Assembly: GCA_019115425.1 (NCBI GenBank)
Contig: DXDO01000103.1
Coordinates: 1-6,287 of the forward strand
DNA length: 6,287 nt
Direction: 5' to 3'
DNA from: Candidatus Agathobaculum merdigallinarum
Lineage (GTDB): Bacteria; Bacillota; Clostridia; Oscillospirales; Butyricicoccaceae
Part shown: positions 1 to 4,962 of the stretch, piece by piece
Layout of the letters: each line of letters opens with the position of its first letter
Numbering within the stretch: the stretch's first letter is position 1
The notes under the pieces: generated by a model
Seen by the model: the letters and a program-made list of their open reading frames with translations, nothing else
What the model was told of the DNA's origin: nothing
Database searches by the model: none
Made by a program: the position numbers and the translations under genes

Positions 1-14
1 AGGAACAGAGTATT

Positions 15-1226
15 ATGATAAAAGCAGCAATCATGGGGCACGGCACGGTCGGTTCGGGCGTATATGAGGTGTTCGAGATGAACGCCGAAAAGATCGCGCG
101 CGTGGTCGGCGAGCCGGTCGAGGTCAAGTATGTGCTCGATCTGCGGGACTTTTCCGCGCTGCCCTACGGGCATAAATTTGTTTCCGACTTTTCCGTGATC
201 GAAAACGACCCCGAGGTCACGGTTGTGGCCGAGGTTATGGGCGGCGTCGGCGCAGCGTATGAGTTCACCAAGCGCTGCCTGCTCGCGGGCAAGAGCGTGT
301 GCACCTCCAACAAGGAGCTGGTCGCGACCCGCGGCGAGGAGCTGCTTAAAATCGCCGCGGAAAAGGGCGTCAACTACATGTTTGAGGCCTCGGTCGGCGG
401 CGGCATCCCGATCATCCGCCCGATGCTCCAGTGTCTCGCTGCGAACGAGTTCAACGAGATCTGCGGCATCTTAAACGGTACCACCAACTATATCCTGACC
501 CAGATGATCCACAACGGCGTCACCTTTGAGGATGCGCTGAAACAGGCGCAGCTCAACGGTTACGCGGAAAAAGACCCGACTGCGGACATCGAAGGCCATG
601 ACGCCTGCCGCAAGATCTGTATCTTGGCTGACCTCGCCTTTGGCGATAAGTTTGACCCGGACCAGGTCTCCTGCGAGGGCATCAGCAAGATCACGCTCGA
701 GGACGTTGCCAACGCCGACAAGCTGGGCTGCGTGATTAAGCTGCTCGGCCGCACGGTGCGCAATGAGGACGGCACGGCTTACGCCTACGTCGCTCCGCAC
801 CTGATCCCTAAGGAAAACCTGCTCGCCTCGGTCGAGGACGTGTTCAACGCCATCATGGTCAACGGCAACGCGACCGGCGACGTGATGTTTTACGGCAAGG
901 GCGCGGGCAAGCTCGCAACGGCTTCCGCGGTTGTCGCGGATATGCTGGACAGTATCGAGCACGCAGAGCACCGCCGCCGCATCGGTTGGGGCGACGGCTC
1001 GAAAAACCTGCTTCGCCCGCTGGATACGCTGCAAAGCGCGTGGTATGTCCGCTTCAAGGGCCCGCGCAAAACGCTCGAAGAGATTCTGCCGGTCGAAAGC
1101 ATGACCGAGCCGGCCGAGGGTGTGCTGGTCGTGCGCACGAACAAGCTGTCCACTGCGGATATGCACGCTAAAATAGAACAGCTCAATGCTGCAGGCGAAG
1201 TGCGCGCGGCGATGCGTATACTGTAA
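15..1226 (+). CDS. hom: Homoserine dehydrogenase
   Basis: This enzyme reduces aspartate 4-semialdehyde to homoserine with NAD(P)H, in the cytoplasm, at the entry to the threonine/methionine branch. The 403-residue product opens with a Rossmann dinucleotide loop (GHGTVGSG, residues 8-15), has the SNK motif (98-100), the core GILNGTTNYI (151-160), and the catalytic stretch AEKDPTADIEGHDACRK (184-200). E185, D191, D196 and K200 keep the spacing of the yeast catalytic residues E208, D214, D219 and K223. GKGAGKLATASAVVAD (294-309) follows. The C-terminal part (about 341-403) starts like an ACT domain (AWYVRFKG) but is only about 60 residues long and lacks the usual D-x-PGVLA loop and the helix after it. 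Gram-positive homologues are usually nearer 430 residues. The start has AGGA at 1-4, 10 nt upstream. It is first of three same-strand genes, 18 nt before thrB. The function is very likely; allosteric behaviour cannot be read from the sequence. Confidence 0.97.
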   Translation: MIKAAIMGHGTVGSGVYEVFEMNAEKIARVVGEPVEVKYVLDLRDFSALPYGHKFVSDFSVIENDPEVTVVAEVMGGVGAAYEFTKRCLLAGKSVCTSNKELVATRGEELLKIAAEKGVNYMFEASVGGGIPIIRPMLQCLAANEFNEICGILNGTTNYILTQMIHNGVTFEDALKQAQLNGYAEKDPTADIEGHDACRKICILADLAFGDKFDPDQVSCEGISKITLEDVANADKLGCVIKLLGRTVRNEDGTAYAYVAPHLIPKENLLASVEDVFNAIMVNGNATGDVMFYGKGAGKLATASAVVADMLDSIEHAEHRRRIGWGDGSKNLLRPLDTLQSAWYVRFKGPRKTLEEILPVESMTEPAEGVLVVRTNKLSTADMHAKIEQLNAAGEVRAAMRIL

Positions 1227-1244
1227 GGGGAGGGAAAACGGAAA

Positions 1245-2135
1245 ATGGTTCGTGTTACCGTCCCAGCGACGAGCGCCAACATGGGCTCGGGCTACGACAG
1301 CATCGGCATTGCGCTCGAGCTGTACAATGTGATCGATCTTGAAGAGAGCGACCGCATTGATATTTCGGATAAAAACGGTCAGTTCGTACCCACGGACGCG
1401 CGCAACCTGATCTATCAGTGCGCCAAGCGCGTGTACGACGAATGCGGCAAGCCGCTTTCCGGCCTCAGGATCGTGGAGGACTGCGCCATTCCGCAGACGC
1501 GCGGCCTGGGTTCGTCCTCGGCGTGCACGGTCGCGGGCATTTTGGGCGCAAATGCCCTGCTGGGTGATCCGCTCGACCTGCAGGCCGTGATCGACCTCGC
1601 GGCCACTATTGAGGGGCATCCGGACAATTCCACGCCCGCCATTCTGGGCGGTTTCTGTGTGGCGCTGCTGGAAAACGGCCACGTGCATCAGGTGCGCGTG
1701 CCTATGCACAGCGCGATCGACTTTATCGTATTTATTCCGGATTTTAAGCTGTCCACCGAAAAGGCGCGCGCGGCGCTGCCCAAAACCATCGCGCACCGTG
1801 ACGCGGTGTACAATCTGGCGCGCGCGGCGCTGCTTGCTGGCAGCCTGACGACCGGCCAGCTGGAAAATCTGGATGTCGCGACCGGCGACTGCCTGCATCA
1901 GCCCTACCGCTTCAGCCTGATCGAAAACGGCGAGGACGTGGTGCGCGGCGCGAAGAAGCTGGGCGCACTGGGGGCATATATTTCGGGCGCAGGCCCGTCC
2001 ATCGTTGCGATGGTTTACAAGGGGGACCGCGACTATCTGGCGCGCGCGCAGGCCATGTGTGCGGAAAAATATCCGCACTGGAAGGCCGTGCAGCTGCGTT
2101 GCGACGAGGTCGGCGCAACGGTCAAACGCATTTGA
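1245..2135 (+). CDS. thrB: Homoserine kinase (GHMP family)
   Basis: Phosphorylates homoserine to O-phosphohomoserine with ATP, the step before threonine synthase. The 296-residue length is normal for the family. All three GHMP kinase motifs are visible: PATSANMGSGYDSIG at 7-21 (substrate side), the ATP-binding glycine/serine loop GLGSSSA at 87-93 preceded by PQTR, and the C-terminal SGAGPS at 247-252. EGHPDNSTPAILGG (123-136) matches the family's conserved EGHPDN segment. The ATG is preceded by GGGGAGGG at 1227-1234, 10 nt away and directly after the hom stop codon, which fits cotranscription and translational coupling. There is one unusual substitution in an otherwise typical sequence: motif 1 reads NMGSGYDS where most homologues read NLGPGFDS. 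No threonine synthase gene lies beside it in this window, so that gene is upstream of hom or elsewhere. Confidence 0.97.
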   Translation: MVRVTVPATSANMGSGYDSIGIALELYNVIDLEESDRIDISDKNGQFVPTDARNLIYQCAKRVYDECGKPLSGLRIVEDCAIPQTRGLGSSSACTVAGILGANALLGDPLDLQAVIDLAATIEGHPDNSTPAILGGFCVALLENGHVHQVRVPMHSAIDFIVFIPDFKLSTEKARAALPKTIAHRDAVYNLARAALLAGSLTTGQLENLDVATGDCLHQPYRFSLIENGEDVVRGAKKLGALGAYISGAGPSIVAMVYKGDRDYLARAQAMCAEKYPHWKAVQLRCDEVGATVKRI

Positions 2136-2141
2136 ATCGAG

Positions 2142-2184
2142 ACCGCTCTTGCGGTAGGCGATATAAGGAGGAAACGTAACAGAT
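2142..2184 (+). promoter_or_regulatory. thrB-lysC gap: small hairpin and lysC ribosome binding site
   Basis: The 49-nt gap holds a 5-bp hairpin with a tetraloop (ACCGC 2142-2146, TCTT, GCGGT 2151-2155), followed by AAGGAGG at 2165-2171. The Shine-Dalgarno lies 13 nt before the lysC ATG, longer than the usual 5-9 nt, so initiation may be submaximal. There is no T-tract after the hairpin and no promoter-like hexamer pair, so lysC is probably read from the same transcript as thrB. Confidence 0.5.
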
Positions 2185-3393
2185 ATGAGTCTTATTGTGC
2201 AAAAGTTCGGCGGCACTTCGGTTGCCGATACCGAGCGCCTGAAGAACGTTGCGGATATCGTGACCAAGACGGCGCAGGCAGGCAATCAGGTGGTGGTCGT
2301 TGTATCCGCGCAGGGCGACACGACCGACGATCTGATCGCAAAGGCGGCGGAGCTGAACGAGCACCCGTCCAAGCGTGAGATGGACGTTCTGCTGAACACC
2401 GGCGAGATGATCTCCATGTCGCTGCTCGCCATGGCGATCCAGAAACTCGGTTTTTCCGTGGTTTCGCTGACCGGCTGGCAGATCGGTCTGGAGACCAACA
2501 GCAATTATTCGGACGCACGCATCAAGCGCGTTTCGGCGGAGCGTCTGCGTGCCGAGCTGGATAACGGAAAGATCTGCATTGTGGCAGGCTTTCAGGGCAT
2601 CAACAAGATGGGCGACGTGACTACCCTCGGCCGCGGCGGCTCGGATACGACTGCGGTCGCGATTGCGGCGACGCTCGGCGCCGACCTGTGTCAGATCTAT
2701 ACCGATGTGGACGGCGTTTACACCGCCGACCCGCGCATTGTGCCGAACGCCCGCAAGCTGGACGCCATCACCTATGACGAAATGCTGGAGCTGGCGTCGC
2801 TCGGCGCGCAGGTGCTGCACAATCGCTCGGTTGAGATGGCAAAGAAGTATAACGTAGACCTTGAGGTCGTTTCGAGCTTTACCCGCAACCCGGGTACCAA
2901 AGTCAAGGAGGGTTCTCACATGGAAAAAATGAATGTTTCGGGCGTCGCCCGCGACAATAACTGCGCGCGTGTCGCGATCATCAACGTGGCGGATACTCCG
3001 GGTACCGCGTTTAAGGTATTCTCGCTGATGGCCAAGCACAATGTAAACGTTGATATCATCCTGCAGTCGGTCGGCCGTGACAACAAGAAGTCCATTTCCT
3101 TCACCATCCGGCAGGATGACGCGGAGCGTGTCGGCCAGATCCTGCGCGACAATGCGGAAATGCTCGGCTTTGAGGATGTCTCCATCAGCACCAAGGTCGC
3201 CAAGGTGTCTATCGTAGGCGCGGGTATGGCGTCCTCTGCGGGCGTGGCATCCAAGATGTTTGAGGCGCTGGCGATGGCGGGCATCAACATCCGCATGATC
3301 TCCACCTCGGAAATCAAGATCTCGGTCCTCATCAATGAGGAGGACAGCGAGAAAGCGGTCAAGGCGATCCATGAAGAATTTTTTGGCGAGTAA
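2185..3393 (+). CDS. lysC: Aspartokinase, full-length alpha chain with two ACT domains
   Basis: Phosphorylates L-aspartate to 4-aspartyl phosphate, the first step toward lysine/diaminopimelate, threonine and methionine. The 402 residues comprise an amino-acid kinase domain (about 1-230) and two C-terminal ACT domains (about 258-335 and 338-402). Kinase signatures are VQKFGGTSV (5-13), NTGEMISM (71-78), TTLGRGGSDTTAVA (146-159) and IYTDVDGVYTADPR (171-184). ACT 1 has the DTPGTAFKVF loop (270-279) followed by VNVDIILQS, which in family members contributes to lysine and/or threonine binding. The length is close to the 408 residues of Bacillus subtilis aspartokinase II, also a separate kinase not fused to homoserine dehydrogenase. 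It is third in the hom-thrB-lysC operon. No lysine riboswitch or T-box leader is visible upstream, so control at this gene is probably by the upstream operon promoter and by feedback. A separately translated beta chain is also likely from codon 246. Confidence 0.97.
   Translation: MSLIVQKFGGTSVADTERLKNVADIVTKTAQAGNQVVVVVSAQGDTTDDLIAKAAELNEHPSKREMDVLLNTGEMISMSLLAMAIQKLGFSVVSLTGWQIGLETNSNYSDARIKRVSAERLRAELDNGKICIVAGFQGINKMGDVTTLGRGGSDTTAVAIAATLGADLCQIYTDVDGVYTADPRIVPNARKLDAITYDEMLELASLGAQVLHNRSVEMAKKYNVDLEVVSSFTRNPGTKVKEGSHMEKMNVSGVARDNNCARVAIINVADTPGTAFKVFSLMAKHNVNVDIILQSVGRDNKKSISFTIRQDDAERVGQILRDNAEMLGFEDVSISTKVAKVSIVGAGMASSAGVASKMFEALAMAGINIRMISTSEIKISVLINEEDSEKAVKAIHEEFFGE
2905..2919 (+). 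promoter_or_regulatory. Internal ribosome binding site within lysC
   Basis: AAGGAGGG at 2905-2912 is an almost perfect anti-16S match inside the lysC reading frame, 7 nt before the in-frame ATG at 2920. It is better spaced than the gene's own site (13 nt). The codons involved encode K-V-K-E-G-S-H in the linker between the kinase and the ACT domains, where the protein sequence is not strongly constrained. Confidence 0.8.
2920..3393 (+). CDS. lysC: Aspartokinase beta subunit from an internal in-frame start
   Basis: An ATG at lysC codon 246, with AAGGAGGG 7 nt upstream, would produce a 157-residue protein beginning MEKMNVSG and made only of the two ACT domains. In Bacillus subtilis, aspartokinase II is known to be an alpha2-beta2 enzyme whose 163-residue beta chain starts at residue 246 of the 408-residue alpha chain by internal initiation. 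Start position, domain boundary and size agree closely here. The beta chain would have no catalytic activity and would act in assembly and feedback binding. The strong Shine-Dalgarno and the parallel support it; actual translation is inferred. A second Met three codons later (MEKM) is a less well-spaced alternative. Confidence 0.75.
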   Translation: MEKMNVSGVARDNNCARVAIINVADTPGTAFKVFSLMAKHNVNVDIILQSVGRDNKKSISFTIRQDDAERVGQILRDNAEMLGFEDVSISTKVAKVSIVGAGMASSAGVASKMFEALAMAGINIRMISTSEIKISVLINEEDSEKAVKAIHEEFFGE

Positions 3394-3407
3394 TATTTGT
3401 CAAAAAG

Positions 3408-3446
3408 ATAACAAAGTCTGTTGACATAGACTTCAGACTTTGTTAT
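3408..3446. repeat. Perfect 13-bp inverted repeat overlapping the promoter (probable operator)
   Basis: ATAACAAAGTCTG at 3408-3420 is perfectly complemented by CAGACTTTGTTAT at 3434-3446, separated by 13 nt. The spacer contains the -35 hexamer and the right arm runs into the -10 hexamer, so a dimeric protein bound here would occlude RNA polymerase. A nested inverted pair AAGTCT (3414-3419) / AGACTT (3428-3433) shares the left arm, giving overlapping half-sites. As RNA it could fold at the end of lysC mRNA, but no U-tract follows the right arm, so it does not look like an intrinsic terminator. The binding protein is unknown. Confidence 0.75.
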
Positions 3447-3479
3447 AATATTGTCAATCGACAGGAAAGGAAGTCTATG
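3414..3479. repeat. Cluster of four AAGTCT/AGACTT half-sites
   Basis: The hexamer AAGTCT occurs at 3414-3419 and 3471-3476, and its complement AGACTT at 3428-3433 and 3436-3441, four copies in 66 bp. The outer two are part of a longer match: CATAGACTT (3425-3433) is the exact reverse complement of AAGTCTATG (3471-3479), which spans the ribosome binding/start region of the small gene. They lie before, between and after the promoter hexamers, consistent with a multi-site operator. The possibility that some copies follow from the larger inverted repeat is real; the 3471 copy is independent of it. Confidence 0.55.
3421..3449 (+). promoter_or_regulatory. Consensus sigma-70/sigma-A promoter with extended -10
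   Basis: TTGACA at 3421-3426 and TATAAT at 3444-3449 are both exact consensus hexamers with an ideal 17-bp spacer. A TG one base before the -10 (TGTTATAAT, 3441-3449) makes it an extended -10 promoter. Transcription should begin near 3456, leaving a 5' leader of about 26 nt before the ATG at 3482. A promoter this close to consensus would be very strong if unrepressed, which fits the inverted repeat laid over it. It begins 27 nt after the lysC stop codon. Confidence 0.88.
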
Positions 3480-3481
3480 GC

Positions 3482-3670
3482 ATGAAAAAACTGTGGTGCT
3501 TGTTCCGGCGCCGTTCCGCGAATGGGACAGATAAGCTTTGCGTTGCGCTTTCCGAGACCGAGGGCCGTGTCCGCACCTGCCCCTACGCGTCTGAGGAAGA
3601 AGCCAAGGCGAAGTGCCCAGAATATGCTTTTAATAACCGCCACGAGGGCGAGGACGAAGGCATCGAGTAA
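3482..3670 (+). CDS. Small four-cysteine protein of unknown function (62 aa)
   Basis: I do not recognise this family. The 62-residue product starts MKKLWCLFRRR and contains four cysteines (C6, C20, C33, C45), two of them in Cys-Pro pairs (CPY at 33-35, CPEY at 45-48). The N-terminus is basic with a short hydrophobic patch, too short for a convincing signal peptide or membrane helix, and the C-terminus is acidic (EGEDEGIE). The start is supported by AGGAAG (3468-3473) 8 nt upstream. An overlapping upstream two-codon frame (ATG GCA TGA, 3477-3485) shares the start region. Its own consensus promoter at 3421-3449 and terminator at 3690-3725 make a self-contained, roughly 270-nt transcription unit. 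That favours a real gene, though the RNA could also act on its own. The cysteine spacing might suit metal or redox chemistry, which is speculation. Confidence 0.75.
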   Translation: MKKLWCLFRRRSANGTDKLCVALSETEGRVRTCPYASEEEAKAKCPEYAFNNRHEGEDEGIE

Positions 3671-3689
3671 TTACTTAAGTGGAAAAGAG

Positions 3690-3725
3690 AAAAGCCCCGA
3701 AGGAAAAATCCTTTCGGGGCTTTTT
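3690..3725 (+). terminator. Strong intrinsic terminator after the 62-aa gene
   Basis: The left arm AAAAGCCCCGAAGGA (3690-3704) pairs with TCCTTTCGGGGCTTTT (3709-3724) with one extra base in the right arm and a 4-nt loop, and ends in TTTTT (3721-3725). The GC-rich CCCCG/CGGGG core followed at once by the T-run is the classic form. The A-rich flank at 3683-3693 gives a T-rich tail on the other strand too, but no minus-strand gene ends here. Confidence 0.93.
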
Positions 3726-3740
3726 CGCAAGATAAGGGCA

Positions 3741-3759
3741 TGTCAACCGCCGGTTGACA
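3741..3759. repeat. Perfect 19-bp palindrome, probable operator
   Basis: TGTCAACCG, a central C, then CGGTTGACA: both 9-bp arms match perfectly. It lies 16 nt after the terminator T-run and 75 nt before the XRE gene start. There is no T-tract after it on either strand, so it is not a terminator. Its right arm ends in TTGACA (3754-3759), which could serve as a -35 hexamer, but no convincing -10 follows at 16-18 bp. A dimeric helix-turn-helix protein, plausibly the product of the next gene acting on its own promoter, is the simplest explanation. The rest of 3726-3834 shows nothing else that I can assign. Confidence 0.65.
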
Positions 3760-3834
3760 AAAAGAAACGCCGGGTTGGTGGCGTTTTCGGGCGGAATGCG
3801 GCACACTGGAAGCAGAGAAAGGCAGGTGGTCGTT

Positions 3835-4929
3835 ATGACGACAGGGGAGAAGATCGCAGCGCTGCGGCGCGAGAAGGGGCTCAGCCAGGAGGCACTGGGC
3901 GAGCAGCTCGGGCTGTCCCGGCAGGCAGTGAGCAAGTGGGAGGCCGATCAGGCGGTGCCCACAATGGATAACCTGATGGAGCTGAGTCGTCTGTTCGGCG
4001 TGCCGGTGGATACGCTGCTGCGGCCGGAGGAGGAACTGCCGGGTAGGGAGGCAGAGCCGCCGGAGGGCGTCAAGATATCTGCGGAAGGGCTGAAAATCTC
4101 CTATGCGCCAGTGCTGACGAAACGAACAAAGTGGTTTATCATCGCGGTCGCTGCGCTGATCTGTGTCAGCGTGATGGGCAATATCTATGCCATGAGCCGC
4201 ATGCAGGGAATGCAGGCGCAGCTCGATGGCATGAGGGAGTATATGGCACAGCTTCCCACGATGCAGGCGATGCCGGATGAGGTAGGAAGCAGCACGGAAA
4301 ACAAGTCGGATGATATTGCGGACGCTTCGCTGGATTTTTGCACCTTTGACGGACAACAGTATCTGATTTCTGTCAGTGCAATGCCCAAGTTGTACGATGA
4401 AGCCGAAAGTGCGCAGTTTGTACTGCGCACAAAATCAGGAAGCTCGTTTTATGATGTAAGCGCTACAACATATACTGGAGACTATTCAACCGTGCTGCGC
4501 ACATCTGAGACAGACTGTTCAATATATCTTATGTTGACCAAGGGCGACCAGACGCGCAGCCTGCTGGTCGGTGAGTGCAAGGGGCTGGAGGTGCTGTCCG
4601 CGCTGGACGCTGAGGTATTTCCGGAATTTTCATGGTCGGGAGATACGCTGCATGCCTTTACTACCAATGTGGAGGTCAATATGCAGCCGACGCCCTGGGG
4701 CGAGCGGCCGACCAGTCCGGTCAGCGGCACGGCGGAGCTGCACATAAACGGGCAGACCGTAGAGAAACAGGATCTGACCTGCACAAATCGCGGCACAGCG
4801 GCGGAGGAACAGCAGATGTGGTTTTCCTGCCGGTTCGGCAGCTACAAAGCGGATGAGGAGCAGGACTGGGAGGTCTGGGTGCGGCTGACAGACAACTTTG
4901 GCAGGGAGCATCTGTTTATTGCAGGGTAA
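3835..4929 (+). CDS. Membrane-anchored XRE-family transcriptional regulator
   Basis: The 364-residue protein has three parts. Residues 4-63 are a Cro/C1-type (XRE) helix-turn-helix: KIAALRREKGLSQEALGEQL, LSRQAVSKWE and PTMDNLMELSRLFGVPVDTLL match the family well. A linker leads to one hydrophobic helix at 100-119 (WFIIAVAALICVSVMGNIYA) preceded by basic KRTK, predicting a cytoplasmic N-terminus. A short Met/Gln-rich helical segment (120-147) and an outside domain (about 150-364) with no family I recognise follow. The ATG at 3835 is chosen because the HTH begins right after it and AGGTGG lies 5 nt upstream. The upstream TTG at 3754 falls inside the palindrome and would add 27 residues that do not look coding. 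The layout suggests a DNA-binding head coupled to an extracytoplasmic sensor. Ligand and targets are unknown. Codons in about 4310-4530 are more AT-rich than elsewhere. Confidence 0.9.
   Translation: MTTGEKIAALRREKGLSQEALGEQLGLSRQAVSKWEADQAVPTMDNLMELSRLFGVPVDTLLRPEEELPGREAEPPEGVKISAEGLKISYAPVLTKRTKWFIIAVAALICVSVMGNIYAMSRMQGMQAQLDGMREYMAQLPTMQAMPDEVGSSTENKSDDIADASLDFCTFDGQQYLISVSAMPKLYDEAESAQFVLRTKSGSSFYDVSATTYTGDYSTVLRTSETDCSIYLMLTKGDQTRSLLVGECKGLEVLSALDAEVFPEFSWSGDTLHAFTTNVEVNMQPTPWGERPTSPVSGTAELHINGQTVEKQDLTCTNRGTAAEEQQMWFSCRFGSYKADEEQDWEVWVRLTDNFGREHLFIAG
4409..4430. repeat. Perfect 9-bp hairpin inside the XRE gene
   Basis: GTGCGCAGT (4409-4417), loop TTGT, ACTGCGCAC (4422-4430). It is a perfect GC-rich stem with a tetraloop inside the outside-domain coding region, encoding part of SAQFVLRT. 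It might slow ribosomes or be a binding site, or it may be chance; no T-tract follows on the + strand. Confidence 0.4.
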
Positions 4930-4932
4930 GGG

Positions 4933-4961
4933 AAAGGGCCGCCCCTACAGGCGACCCTTTT
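4933..4961. terminator. Probable bidirectional terminator between convergent genes
   Basis: AAAGGGCCGCC (4933-4943) pairs with GGCGACCCTTT (4950-4960) apart from one C/A mismatch, with a 6-nt loop CCTACA. On the + strand the run TTTT ends the stem (4958-4961), 3 nt after the XRE stop codon. On the - strand the stem begins 2 nt after the comF stop codon, and the mismatch becomes a G-U wobble, so the hairpin is a little better in that direction. The T-runs are short, so efficiency is uncertain, but the position between two convergent genes is right. Confidence 0.6.
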
Positions 4962-4962
4962 A

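Noticed and set aside
471..2285. A 604-codon open frame on the - strand across hom and thrB
   Set aside because: It lies wholly antisense to two clear enzymes with intact motifs. Its residues are rich in Arg, His, Ala and Val, as expected from the complement of GC-rich codons, and it shows no recognisable domain.
2122..3372. A 416-codon open frame on the - strand across lysC
   Set aside because: Antisense to the conserved aspartokinase, with compositional bias typical of a shadow frame and no ribosome site or family match.
3408..3446. The 13-bp inverted repeat as the lysC terminator
   Set aside because: The stem is AT-rich with a 13-nt loop and is followed by AATATTG rather than a T-run. 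Its overlap with exact -35 and -10 hexamers fits an operator better.
3396..3480. CRISPR-like or tandem repeat array because of recurring AAGTCT and TGTCAA
   Set aside because: The copies are short, in both orientations and irregularly spaced, with no conserved repeat-spacer unit. A protein-binding region is a better fit.
3754..3834. Upstream TTG start for the XRE protein adding 27 residues
   Set aside because: The TTG is inside the 19-bp palindrome, has no Shine-Dalgarno, and the added residues do not resemble XRE N-termini. The ATG at 3835 begins right at the helix-turn-helix.
3522..3971. A 149-codon + strand frame crossing the small gene, its terminator and the start of the XRE gene
   Set aside because: It reads through a strong terminator and a palindrome, is Arg/Ala/Gly rich, and overlaps better supported genes in another frame.
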